Origin: Roseiarcus sp963783175
GTDB taxonomy: Bacteria; Pseudomonadota; Alphaproteobacteria; Rhizobiales; Beijerinckiaceae
Assembly (NCBI GenBank): GCA_963783175.1
Contig: CAWANG010000005.1
Coordinates: 50,262 to 114,261 of the forward strand
Length of the DNA: 64,000 nt
Direction of reading: 5' to 3'
Below, piece after piece: positions 53,387 through 62,708 of the stretch. A program made the translations under genes and the position numbers. Position 1 is the stretch's first letter. Every line of letters begins with the position of its first letter. Under the pieces are notes generated by a model. That model was not told where the DNA came from. It made no database searches and worked only from the letters and a program-made list of their open reading frames with translations.

Positions 53387-53480
53387 TAGCCTTGCGCGAC
53401 CGCGGTTCTGGTGCGCGCGAACTCGTAGTATTCGTGCAGGCGGGTGTTTTCTCCGCGATGGAGGACGAGGGAGACTGTTC

Positions 53481-54404
53481 ATGAGCCGAAAAGTCATCAT
53501 TACCTGCGCCGTCACGGGCGCCATCCACACGCCATCCATGTCGCCGTATCTTCCGGTGACGCCCGAGGAGATCGCCGACGCGGCGGTGGGCGCCGCTGAG
53601 GCAGGCGCGGCGATCGTGCATCTCCATGCGCGCGATCCCAAGACCGGCCGGCCCGACCAGACGCCCGAGGCGTTCGCACCCTTTCTCAAAGTGATCAAGC
53701 AGCGATCCGATTGTGTCATCAACCTGACCACCGGCGGCGCGCCGACGATGACAATCGCCGAGCGCGTGAAGCCAGCCGCGGTCTACAAGCCCGAGGTCGC
53801 CTCGCTGAACATGGGCTCGATGAATTTCGGCCTGTTCCGGATGCTCGACCGGTTCAAGGACTTCAAGCACTCGTGGGAGAAGGCCTATCTCCAGAAAAAG
53901 GACATCCTCTTCCGCAACACCTTCGAGGACATCGAGTTCATCCTGCGCACGTTGGCCGAAAGCGGCACGCGGTTCGAGTTCGAGTGCTACGACACCGCCC
54001 ACTTACACAATCTGCGCTATTTCTACGACGAGGGCCTCGTGAAGCCTCCGCTGTTCATCCAGACGGTCTTCGGGCTGCAAGGCGGCATCGGGCCCCATCC
54101 CGAGGAAGTGATGCACATGAAGCGCACGGCGGACAGGCTGTTTGGCTCGGACTATCGCTGGTCGGTGCTCGGCGCGGGGCGCAGCCAGTTGCCGATCGCC
54201 GCCATGGCCGCCGCGATGGGCGGCAACGTGCGCGTCGGCCTGGAAGATTCCCTGTGGTCCGGCCCGGGCCAACTCGCTGAGAGCAACGCGGAGCAGGTCC
54301 GTCTTGTCCGCCAGATCATCGAGGGGCTCGGACTTCAGATCGCGTCGCCCGAGGAGGCGCGCGAGATGCTCGCCTTGAAGGGCGGCGATAAGACGGCGAT
54401 CTGA
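53481..54404 (+). CDS. BKACE family beta-keto acid cleavage enzyme (3-keto-5-aminohexanoate cleavage type)
   Basis: A 307-residue protein formerly DUF849. It starts MSRKVIITCAVTGAIHTPSM and has IVHLHARDPKTGRPDQT with the metal HxH, VINLTTGG, ASLNMGSMNFG, FECYDTAHLHNLRYF, and GNVRVGLEDSLW with the catalytic Glu/Asp region. These enzymes condense a beta-keto acid with acetyl-CoA and release acetoacetate plus a CoA ester. It diverges from the 2-hydroxyisobutyryl-CoA mutase operon, so the two may be regulated together; a metabolic link through acetoacetate or 3-hydroxybutyryl-CoA is possible. Confidence 0.88.
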   Translation: MSRKVIITCAVTGAIHTPSMSPYLPVTPEEIADAAVGAAEAGAAIVHLHARDPKTGRPDQTPEAFAPFLKVIKQRSDCVINLTTGGAPTMTIAERVKPAAVYKPEVASLNMGSMNFGLFRMLDRFKDFKHSWEKAYLQKKDILFRNTFEDIEFILRTLAESGTRFEFECYDTAHLHNLRYFYDEGLVKPPLFIQTVFGLQGGIGPHPEEVMHMKRTADRLFGSDYRWSVLGAGRSQLPIAAMAAAMGGNVRVGLEDSLWSGPGQLAESNAEQVRLVRQIIEGLGLQIASPEEAREMLALKGGDKTAI

Positions 54405-54749
54405 CGGCAGGCCCGGTCCGGAGAGCCCCTGCTGCGCAGCAAACGCCGCCGCTCGCTGCAAGCTTAACTGGCGCATCGGTTCCGACCGGGGCGAGGTCTA
54501 AGCTCCAAACTCAATCATTGAATAAACCCGGTCACAGGCTCTCCGGGTCCCTGATGCTCCCCCAAGCAGGGGCAGAACCTGGCGCGGTTGAAAATGTTCC
54601 GGAGAAGCGAAGGGATTTTTTGCGCAAGAGACCGGATGGTTTTCGCCAGAGGTCCAGTTTGGAACCAAGACGGGTTGCAGTTGTTGGGCAACATGCCTCA
54701 GCTTCAGTAAGGCGGCCGGAGGCTTACGACCAAAAGCAAAGGTGCTCCG
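54405..54749 (+). other. 345-base intergenic region before the DNA ligase gene
   Basis: No supported gene, RNA or clear operator. Short open frames on both strands overlap and show no family resemblance. Confidence 0.45.
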
Positions 54750-55809
54750 ATGGGCTCTGCACAAAAACCCGGCGGTGATGCTTGGCGCGTGCTTGCTTTG
54801 CCGCTCGACACAATGCCCATGGAAGCGAAGTCGGCTGAGACCCTCCCCGACGAACCCGGCCGGTGGCAATTCGAGCCAAAATGGGATGGCTTTCGCTGCT
54901 TGGCCTTCAAGGAGGGCGGCGCTGTCGAGCTGAGAGGGAAGTCCGGTAGATCATTGAGCCGCTTTTTTCCTGAGGTTGTGGCGACCCTGCTGGACGCGCC
55001 GTTCAAGCGATTTGTGGTCGACGGGGAATTGGTAATCGAACTCAATGGGCGATTGACCTTCGACGCATTGCAGGCGCGGCTACATCCGGCGGTGAGCCGC
55101 ATCCGTCGCCTGTCGACAGAAACGCCGGCTCGAACTCATCTTGTTCGACATGTTGGTCGGGCCGGACGGCTCGACCGTCGCGGCCCTTCCCCTGGCCGAG
55201 CGGCGAAGCGCGCTTGAGGATTTCGGCCAGAAGGCCGCGATCGCCGGAAAGCTCATCGTCACGCCCTGCTCGCTGGACCTCGCCCAGGCGACGGGCTGGC
55301 TTGACGATTTCGACCACGACGGCAGAGACGGCGTCGTCGCCAAGAGATTGGATGCGCCATATTTGAGCGGCGAGCGCGCGATGCTCAAGGTCAAGCGCTT
55401 ACGGACCGCTGATTGCGTGGTTGCCGGCTTCCGTTATCAGAGCAACTCCCGCGAAGTCGGGTCGCTGCTGCTCGGTCTCTACAACGCCCAAGGCAAGCTC
55501 GATCACGTCGGCTTCACCTCAACGATCGCGAATGACGAGCGGGAGGCGCTGACGCGCAAGCTTCGCGCGCTTCGGGCCGCTCCCGGTTTCACCGGCAAGG
55601 CGCCGGGAGGACCCAGCCGCTGGAGCACTGAACGCAGCGGCGAATGGGAGCCGCTGCGGCCGGAGCTGGTCGTCGAGGTCCGTTACGACCACGTGACGGG
55701 CGATCGATTCCGCCACGGGACCAAGCTGCTCCGCTGGAGGCCCGACAAGCCGGCGCGACAGTGTACGACGGACCAGATCCTTGCGCCGCCCGGCGTTCCC
55801 TCCGGCTAG
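54750..55809 (+). CDS. ATP-dependent DNA ligase (LigC-like), one frame break
   Basis: About 352 residues in two frames. The first has PMEAKSAETLPDEPGRWQFE then PKWDGFRCL (adenylated Lys44, motif I) and VDGELVIELNG (motif III). The second has LFDMLVGPDG, DGVVAKRLDAPYLSG (motif IV), LKVKRLRTADCVVAGFR (motif V) and a C-terminal OB-fold part. Dropping one A from GAACTC (55132-55137) joins them as ETPARLILFDML. The family seals nicks in repair, often with Ku-type systems, but no Ku gene is in the window. If the insertion is genuine, the enzyme is truncated. Confidence 0.84.
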
Positions 55810-55938
55810 CGAAGCGACGGACAAGAGGTGCCGTTTGCCTGAACTTCCTGGCGCCAGAAGCGCTTTTTGCAGTCGATACGCGGCCAGGCGCCGATTTTCC
55901 GGAGTTTCGTGTCCGGCAAATTCGGAAAGAATGGCTGA

Positions 55939-55989
55939 TGGGGGAGGTAGGACTCGAACCTACGAAGGCTTAGCCAGCGGATTTACAGT
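55939..55989 (-). tRNA. tRNA-Tyr 3' half (partial; attachment-site remnant)
   Basis: Read on the minus strand this is the 3' part of a tRNA-Tyr: ACTGTAAATCCGC (anticodon loop GTA and 3' anticodon stem), a variable arm, the T-arm GTAGG-TTCGAGT-CCTAC, and acceptor strand CTCCCCCA. The encoded tail reads TCA, not CCA. The 5' anticodon stem should be GCGGA, but the bases there read GATTA, and no D-arm or 5' acceptor follows. So this is a fragment that begins at the anticodon loop, the usual crossover point of integrases using tRNA 3' ends. Confidence 0.82.
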
Positions 55990-56340
55990 AATCATCTTAT
56001 CATTGATATAATTTAAGATTCGTCAATCATGTTGCGCATATGTCGCGCTCAATTCGCGGTTTGGCGAATTGCAATCTCCTCGGCAGCGTATCTCCAACTC
56101 TTCGCGCGCGGCGCCTGGCGTAGCCTTGCAAGCGGAAAAATATCAGATTCTCCTGCCGGAAGCATTGTCGGACTCGACCTGTTGCCGTCCGTCCTGATCA
56201 ATTCCGGTACGGAAGGAATGCGCCAGATTGCGGTCGTTGGCAGAACGCGACGGTTGCGCCACAACCGGTCGTTAGATCGATCTTGTTCGGTTCGACAATC
56301 GACGATTACGGATCAATTTTGAGCCTTCGAGAGTCTGCCG

Positions 56341-57690
56341 TCAATGGAACAGCTCATCGAGCGCTTTCTTATCCTGGGTGCCAGTTTTGAATTCGAGCCT
56401 AGCTTCCTTGATCACGTGGGAGAGGTACGCCTGCAGCAACATGGCGCTGTCTATGGAGACGTTATAGCCCTCGACAAAGAGCCCCTTGTTCCGCTGGATG
56501 CGCCCGGCGGTCGATCCATCTTCATAGACGTTAAATCTAACCTCGGTAGACGCCTTCCCGGCGACACGCTCGCCGTCAGGCGGGCATTCGGAAACAGGGA
56601 AACAGGTCACGCGTTTTTCGTAGTTTCTCCTAAGCTTTTGCTGATGGGCTATTTCCGACCAGCCGTGCAGTTTGAAAAGCGCCTGCTGTGCATCCTCAAT
56701 TTGGGGCAACGACATGACGATGGTCTCACGGACTTTTTCTGCCGAAGAATCAATATCGACAAATTTAAACCCGAACTGCATTTCGCCGGAATCCGAAACA
56801 TTGGGTTCGACCCAAAACTCGCCTGTCTCGTTTGTCCCAGGGATGTAGTAGGGAATCTTGGGGTAAATTTCCGAGGCTTTTCGTGCGGTAAGATAAAGAT
56901 CCCGATCATTTGGCTTGATCGAAGTGAGGTAGATACCAAATAATCTGTCCAACGTCGAATATTCGCTCTGAAGTCTCTCTATTTGAGCGTTGACTGCCTC
57001 AATCGCCTTATCGATGGAGGGTCGCTGGTCGTCTGCAGCGGTCTTTTGAAGCTCGACTTGTTCTGACAAAACCTCCGTCAATACAGCCACCTGGCTTTTG
57101 AGATCAGCGATGTGGGTATTGGCCTGCGCCGCATTTTCTGTTGTTATGAGGACAATTGCGGGCAGAGCGGGGATTTGATTGCTTGCACCGGGAGTTGGCT
57201 GGGCAGGAGCCATCGGCGCCGGCGACGGGTTGCTCACAAGCGGAGTTGACATAGCAGGAGGCTCCGGCGTCGGATTGTTCACAAGGGGAGCTGGCTGGGT
57301 AGGCTGGGCTTCGCGATCGCTTGACGGAGCGTGGGATTGCTGCACAATCCAAGCTATGCCGGTTCTGGTGACGCTTTTTGCCCAACCAATCTGACCGGTC
57401 GTACGGTCTTGGACACGCCACCATCCATCGGGTCGCTTCTCGGAGACCTGAAGAGGCGTCCCATTGGGCATCTTCTCGAGGCGTATTCCAGTGGCGGCCG
57501 AGGGCTCCGTCCTGAGAGCCAGAAAATCGTCAGGAGGAGCGGTGTTTGCGACGACGTAATTGGAGAGGTCGCCAGCGTGCGACGAGCACGTAGCAATCAT
57601 AAGCACGATCCAGGACGAAGCCACCATTATTAGGTAAATGCACGATCGCAAAACGATCTTCTGCACATTCCAACACCGATACATACCCAT
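56341..57690 (-). CDS. SH3 domain-containing secreted protein
   Basis: A 449-residue protein with an N-terminal hydrophobic stretch (about residues 17-38, IYLIMVASSWIVLMIATC) that acts as signal peptide or anchor. A bacterial SH3b domain follows at about 47-105 (VVANTAPPDDFLALRTEPSA and WWRVQDRTTGQIGWAK). Then come a Pro-rich linker with repeats of VNNPTPEP and VSNPSPAP type, a coiled coil (about 185-245) and a C-terminal domain without a known family. SH3b domains bind cell-wall or protein ligands. The gene is more AT-rich than those before 55.8 kb, in keeping with transfer. Confidence 0.75.
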   Translation of the reverse strand: MGMYRCWNVQKIVLRSCIYLIMVASSWIVLMIATCSSHAGDLSNYVVANTAPPDDFLALRTEPSAATGIRLEKMPNGTPLQVSEKRPDGWWRVQDRTTGQIGWAKSVTRTGIAWIVQQSHAPSSDREAQPTQPAPLVNNPTPEPPAMSTPLVSNPSPAPMAPAQPTPGASNQIPALPAIVLITTENAAQANTHIADLKSQVAVLTEVLSEQVELQKTAADDQRPSIDKAIEAVNAQIERLQSEYSTLDRLFGIYLTSIKPNDRDLYLTARKASEIYPKIPYYIPGTNETGEFWVEPNVSDSGEMQFGFKFVDIDSSAEKVRETIVMSLPQIEDAQQALFKLHGWSEIAHQQKLRRNYEKRVTCFPVSECPPDGERVAGKASTEVRFNVYEDGSTAGRIQRNKGLFVEGYNVSIDSAMLLQAYLSHVIKEARLEFKTGTQDKKALDELFH

Positions 57691-58089
57691 TATCCAGTAG
57701 TGTAATCTTTCTTACAATGAACAGGGCGCTAGGAGTTGCATTGACCAGGATCAAAGCGTCTCATCCCGGGCATGGGATGTTACAGTTTCGCGTTTCGCGT
57801 GAGGGAGGCCGTTTGCCTCTGCGGTGCTGGTCAGGAAGATGGATCGCCTGACGTGACCGAAGAACGTCCCTTTCGGACGGACACCATCCCATCGAGGGGC
57901 GAGACGAACGAGACCGATGCGCCAGAAAGCGGTCCGAGGCTGGAACGCGTAGGTTGCGCAAATATCGAACTTTCGTCGGCGCCTGGGCGAACGGGTCAAT
58001 TCGACCAAAAAGCGAAGCACGCGTCGACCGAAGCCGACACAGAAACGTCGCCAGGGGTGGGCGCTGAACCTTTCTCGGCCTCATTCCCG
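57691..58089 (-). other. 399-base region between the SH3 and FecR-like genes
   Basis: Upstream region of the SH3 gene. No gene or structured RNA can be supported; the open frame at 57772-58182 on the plus strand has no family resemblance. Confidence 0.4.
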
Positions 58090-59061
58090 TCAGCGAGTCG
58101 ACGGCGGCGCCCGTGCGTCATCTCCACTGCGGGCACCGCCATGGCCCTCCCCCTCGCCCCGGCCACCCAAGGGCTGGGGTGAGGGGCGCTTGCCCTCGAT
58201 GAAAGCGAGAGTCAGCAGCCTGGCAGGCCGTGACGAACTCGCATCTGGGGCTACGTGCTGCAGCGCCTCAAGCAGGAAAGCCGGATCCTCCGCCGCGTAC
58301 CATGCGCCCACCGCAACCGCGCGCAGGGGCTCGGGGGCTGTCGGATCGCCTAGCTCGGATGGAAGGCTCGGGCCCTTGTCGGGCGGAAGGAAATGCAGGC
58401 TCTGGCGCATTGTCTCGCCAGCCGCCGCCAACTCGATCGAGTACTCGCCCGGCTTCCAGTCGACTTCGGGAGTCGCCCACAGCGTTCCGGACCCTTGTCC
58501 GTTCGCAACCGGCCGCCCCTCCCCGTCGAGGACCCGGATCTCCACAATCAGCGGCGAAACCCAGCCGATCGTGAGCTTCCGCCTTCCCGCAAGGACAGTT
58601 TGGGCCAGCGCGAACATGGGCGCGGAAAGCTGGCTCCCGATCTGGTTCCCAATGTTGCCGCGGATCGAGGCTGAGACTTGCTCGCGCTGTTCCCGGTCGA
58701 ACAACTGCACAACCGAGGCCGTCCAGCCGAATACCCCGGACATGATGCCCTTCTGTGGAATCCGCCCGGTGATCGTGGCGACATCGTTCGCCTTCGAAAG
58801 CACGATTGGGCCGTCCTGCCCGACGACGCGCAGGGTGAGTGTGGCGTAGGCGTCGTTGACCTTGATAGTATCGCCGTTGAAGACCGGGCCGAGTATCGCG
58901 ACATCGCGGCGCGTGTCGCCCGTCTTTAGGACATAGACGTCGGCGCTGTGGTCGAAGCTCTCGATATAGCCAATCTCAACAGGCTTGAGCTGGGCCTCCG
59001 CCGCATGGAGGGCGGACGGCCACAAGGCGACGCCAATGAGGACCAGAATCCAACGCTTCAT
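58090..59061 (-). CDS. FecR domain-containing protein
   Basis: The start at ATG 59061 overlaps the stop of the CHASE2 gene (ATGA), so the longer upstream frame is not used. The signal peptide is MKRWILVLIGVALWPSALHA. The protein of about 323 residues then has a FecR-like beta domain: SADVYVLKTGDTRRDVAIL, GPVFNGDTIKVNDAYATLTL and ISKANDVATIT-like VLSKANDVATITGRIP. The C-terminus has WKPGEYSIELAAAGE (carbohydrate-binding-like beta fold). FecR domains in such settings pair with CHASE2 proteins as envelope sensors. Function is inferred from the pairing. Confidence 0.77.
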   Translation of the reverse strand: MKRWILVLIGVALWPSALHAAEAQLKPVEIGYIESFDHSADVYVLKTGDTRRDVAILGPVFNGDTIKVNDAYATLTLRVVGQDGPIVLSKANDVATITGRIPQKGIMSGVFGWTASVVQLFDREQREQVSASIRGNIGNQIGSQLSAPMFALAQTVLAGRRKLTIGWVSPLIVEIRVLDGEGRPVANGQGSGTLWATPEVDWKPGEYSIELAAAGETMRQSLHFLPPDKGPSLPSELGDPTAPEPLRAVAVGAWYAAEDPAFLLEALQHVAPDASSSRPARLLTLAFIEGKRPSPQPLGGRGEGEGHGGARSGDDARAPPSTR

Positions 59062-60603
59062 CCGTGTGCGCCCTCCTTCCCAACTCCCTGAGATCGACGC
59101 TCCCCTCCCTCCTCGTGCGCAGGTGGTGGCTTCAGGAACCATCGCCACCTTAGCCGTCGTATGTCCCGCGCCATCGCGATCGTCGAGTTCCAGAGATCGT
59201 GCACAAAAGCGCCCACCGCCGGAACCGCGAGATCCAACACCGCGCCGGCTTGGAAGCTACTGAGGAAAACAAACATCAGCATGAGAAGGAATGCGCTGAG
59301 AGCGGCCGCAGCAACGATCGGGCGTAGGAGCAAAGTCAGAATTGAGGCGACGACGATCACGAAAAGGCTGATCACGATACGGAAGGGCGTCGGGAATTCC
59401 CGCGGCGTCCCGTTTTGGGTAAGGGCCTCGATCGCATTGATAATCATCAGCGAGCCCGGCATGACGCCAAGCGGCGTGTTGTAGCGGTCGCCGCTGCTCT
59501 TGAAGCTCCCACCAATCACAACGATCCTGCCCTCAAGCCCTGGCAGCGCCGCATTTGGGTCACCCGAAGCCAAGAGACGCGCTGGGCGGACTTCGACGAG
59601 CTGCGTCTCGCCGGCTCCGACGGCGGCGGGCAACTCCACGATCGGACCTAATCCGACCACACCGGGCTTCCACGCGACGCGATAGATCACGCGCTTGCTC
59701 ACGTCGTCACCTTCGATCCGAATGGGGCGATCAAGCGGCAAGGAGTCAAGCGTCCCCTCCCGCCCGCCATTGGCAAGCTCACAATTGGCGGGCGTGAAGG
59801 CAGCTAGGCTTCTGGTCATCCGCTCGAGCGGCGGGTCTTTGCTTCCCGGAGGCGCTCCATAAATCGCTTGCCGCGCGATCATCGCTGCGGCGAGATGCAT
59901 TGAAGGCACAACGATTGGGCGCGGTTCCGTTGCACGCCTCGGCGAAGAGCTTCCAGCGCCGCACCTTTCCGTCGCCGTCGCGCTCGAATAACGGCGAAGT
60001 GAATATCACATTGTCTTTGGCCGGGATCAGCTCGCCGTTGATCGTTCTCGGTCCGATCGCTTCATCGTATTCCGTGATTCTCGGTTGCGGCAAACCGCCG
60101 TCAGGATCGTCGGCAAGCGAGCGGACGAGCAGAAGCGGAGGCCACCCGGATTTATAGTCTTCGAGGAAATCTTTGAGCGCTTTCCCATCGGTTGCGTCCG
60201 AATAGGCGAGGTCGACGTCCAGGACGACGGCGAGCGGCTTAGACCTCGCAACACGTCCGAGAAGTGTCGCGATACGGGCCCGCGGCGTCACCAAGTGCGA
60301 GCCCCAGGTCTTCCAAGTCGCGTCGTCAATGTCGACGAAGACGAAGGTGGGCGACATCGGCATACTATACGTGGTCTGTTCGAGGAGCCGGACCATCTGA
60401 TCGGCGGTGTCGTCCCCTACCTTCCGAACCATGAGAAGCGGGGGCTGGAAGTGGAGAATCACGATCTCGATCAGGATGCCGAACACAACGGACAGCGCCA
60501 GCTCGAAAGTCTTCGGATAGTGCGCCTTACGCCACTCCAGCGCCTTTACTAGCACGCCCACTTTCCCGAAAGCTCCAATGCCGCGCTTCAACAAGGCCGG
60601 CAA
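59058..60603 (-). CDS. CHASE2 domain sensor protein, one frame break, no output domain
   Basis: Two frames form one protein of about 515 residues. The first (ATG 60603) has an N-terminal helix FELALSVVFGILIEIVILHF and CHASE2 start TFVFVDIDDATWKTWGS, then LAVVLDVDLAYSD. The second carries PSMHLAAAMIARQAIYG, GRIVVIGGSFKSSGDRYNTP and three C-terminal membrane helices (FRIVISLFVIVVASILTLLL onward). Removing one C at 59917-59919 (GGG on the plus strand) joins them through TAPIVVPSMHL. CHASE2 is an extracellular sensor usually linked to a kinase or cyclase; here only a short basic tail follows. The FecR gene is coupled downstream. Confidence 0.8.
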
Positions 60604-60796
60604 CGGCCGGAGGCCACTCAGCCCGAATCATCCTATGTCTCCCGCATGGGCGGCGCTACGGGCTTGACGAGCGTCGAGTCTGGCGCAAAGGAGAATGCCC
60701 GCTTCGGGCGGAAACTTGGCCTACAGTCGGCATGATGGAAGGCCCGCTTTTCGCCCATTTGCGACGCCCGCCCCGCGCATCGAGTGCGGAATTCGC

Positions 60797-62030
60797 TCAC
60801 GCGAGTAGCGACCGCTCGGCCGCCGCAAGCTCCTCCAAATCGTCGCCGCGCGGGAACAAGTGGCCGTAAACGTCCATTGTCATCATGATTGACGAATGGC
60901 CGAGGCGCTCCTGCACCACCTTCGGCGGGAGCTCGAGCCCCCATCGGCCCGGCGATTGATGCACCATGAAGCGTAGAAGTGACGCAGGGCGTGCAGGCCC
61001 GGGTATTTCGCCAGTCTAGTCGGCCTACCGTCGTCCCCCGTTCCATCGACCGCGACGGCCGCCGCAATCAGCGTAGGGATCAGGCCGCGCTCGATGATGT
61101 TCTTGTGGTGCTCGACTAGGCCGCCAGTCGTCGGGAAGACGAGCCCGAGATCGCTCTTCGGGCAGGCGAGCTTCCATTCGCGCAACGTGTTGACGACGAT
61201 CGGCGTCAGCGGAACGGTGCGCTCGCCAGCATCCGACTTGGGCTTGCCGATCTTGCTGTAACGATCGGCGCGCTGCCGGACGTGCAGCTCCCGCTTCTCA
61301 AGGTCAACGTCCGCCCAACGCAAGCCGCGAAGCTCTGAGGCCCGCAGGCCGGTGAAGATCGCCGTCAGTAGGATAGGCCGCCAGCGGCCCTTCGCGGCCT
61401 CCACAATGGCCTTGATCTCCTCTCGCGTGGGGATATCGACCCCAACCGTGAGCTTGCCCCTCTGGCGCTTCTCTGCCTGCCTCTCGGCGCCGCGCTGCAA
61501 TTCCGGCGAAGCTCCCGAACCACGTTGCGCGAGACTAGTCCTCGTTCCTGTGCGTCGCTTAGGAGGGACGATAGCGACACGCGAACCTTGCGGACCATTA
61601 CCGGAGATCGTGGCTGCGGTTCAGCGCCAGCAGGCATGACGCCGCGCGCAAGCTTGTCCTCGAACTCGCGGACCATCGGTGCCGAGAGTTGCGAGAGCTT
61701 CAGATTGCCGAGATATGGCTCGATGTGGAGCTTCAGATGCTGGCGATACGCGGTGACTGTGGCGCGCTCCAAGGGCTCTCGCCCTGGGCTACCCCTTTCG
61801 GCCGTGTCGACCCATAAGCGTCCGGCCTCGGCAACCGTGATGCTCGCGCTGTCTGCGGTATGTACGCCAGCCCGGATCTCGACATTGGCCGTGGCCGCGA
61901 AATTGTCGGCCGCCTTCTTCTTCGCGAATGTCTTTAGGCGTCGCTTGCCCGCCTGATCGACGTAGTCGACGACCCACGCCTCTTTCTCGGCGCCGTTTGA
62001 AGTTGTCCAAGCTCGCTTGCGGACTGACAT
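60797..62030 (-). pseudogene. Tyrosine recombinase/integrase, two frame breaks
   Basis: Three frames together make a complete phage-type integrase of about 410 residues. Frame 1 (ATG 62030) has the N-terminal arm-binding and core-binding parts (TVTAYRQHLKLHIEPYLGNL and the following helices). Frame 2 has KLTVGVDIPTREEIKAIVEA, the catalytic GLRASELRGLRW (Arg I) and LHALRHFYASW (HxxR). Frame 3 has ERLGHSSIMMTMDVYGHLF with the nucleophile Tyr at 60866-60868, and ends at 60797. Breaks are near 61490-61505 and at the C5 run 60938-60942 (G5 on the coding strand), where six would keep frame. Either decayed or a sequence error; the element nearby needs such an enzyme. Confidence 0.82.
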
Positions 62031-62501
62031 TACAGCTATTCCTCTCAACTCCGGTTGCTTCCAATATGTTGCATAAAGTCCGCTGGTCAAGTAGCTGCGA
62101 GGACAATTCGGTCCCCATGATCCGCAAAGAAAATAGGGCTTTAGGTCCACGCCTCGCGATCGGCGAGCCTGACGCCGCACGGCGCCCCGAAGCTCGCCCG
62201 ACGCGGACACGACGCCAGCTCGAGCAGCACGTCAGGCAAGACGGCATCAGCGTCGAATCGCTCTATTAGGCCGGCGAGGGCAAAGCGCCCAGTTCGTCCG
62301 CAGCGCTCGCATTCGATGCGCAGGGTAGGCAAGGGAAACTCGTCGGGCGGACGGGAGCCGATGCACAGCTTGGACCGGTTTCGACGTTAAGCGGACATTG
62401 CGGATTGTGCAAATCGTATGGTGTATCTCCGGTTGGGTCGTCCCATCCGGTTGGCGGCGATGGCGTTGTCAACATTTCAACGAAGTATAGGGCGTCCCGT
62501 C
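62031..62501 (-). other. 471-base region upstream of the integrase gene
   Basis: No gene supported. Open frames on both strands have no known domain. An attachment site or excisionase would be expected near an integrase, but I could not recognise either here. Confidence 0.4.
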
Positions 62502-62708
62502 ATGATCAGGATATCGTCTTGCGCGATCGGATTCGTGCTGTCGTTAACCATTTTCGCATCCGGTGAAGAGAGCCAACCTTCGCAGACATCTTCTCAGAAG
62601 GCTCAAACGAAAGAAGTCTGCCGGTCGAAATGCCAAGCGGAGTTCACTCAGTATGAGTGTACGGAAGGAGTCGCTCCGATGCATAGCCCATGCGAATTGT
62701 TCAATTAA
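62502..62708 (+). CDS. Small secreted Cys-containing protein (hypothetical)
   Basis: A 68-residue open frame starting at ATG 62502 (MIRISSCAIGFVLSLTIFAS). The first 21 residues look like a signal peptide. The mature part has four Cys (CRSKC, YEC, SPC), a Ser/Gln-rich linker and no recognised family. The arrangement suggests one or two disulphides in an exported peptide. No strong ribosome site is visible, so it is tentative. Confidence 0.4.
   Translation: MIRISSCAIGFVLSLTIFASGEESQPSQTSSQKAQTKEVCRSKCQAEFTQYECTEGVAPMHSPCELFN

Noticed and set aside
55644..55973. Open frame ending MGEVGLEPTKA
   Set aside because: The ending is the familiar translation of a tRNA 3' end, and the rest is a shadow of the ligase gene.
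55939..56010. A complete tRNA-Tyr gene
   Set aside because: The 5' acceptor, D-arm and 5' anticodon stem are absent; only the 3' half is present.
13484..61505. Programmed ribosomal frameshifting as a common explanation for the broken genes
   Set aside because: The sites lack a shared slippery heptamer or following structure, and families concerned (WS/DGAT, ABC ATPase, ligase, integrase) are not known for frameshifting.
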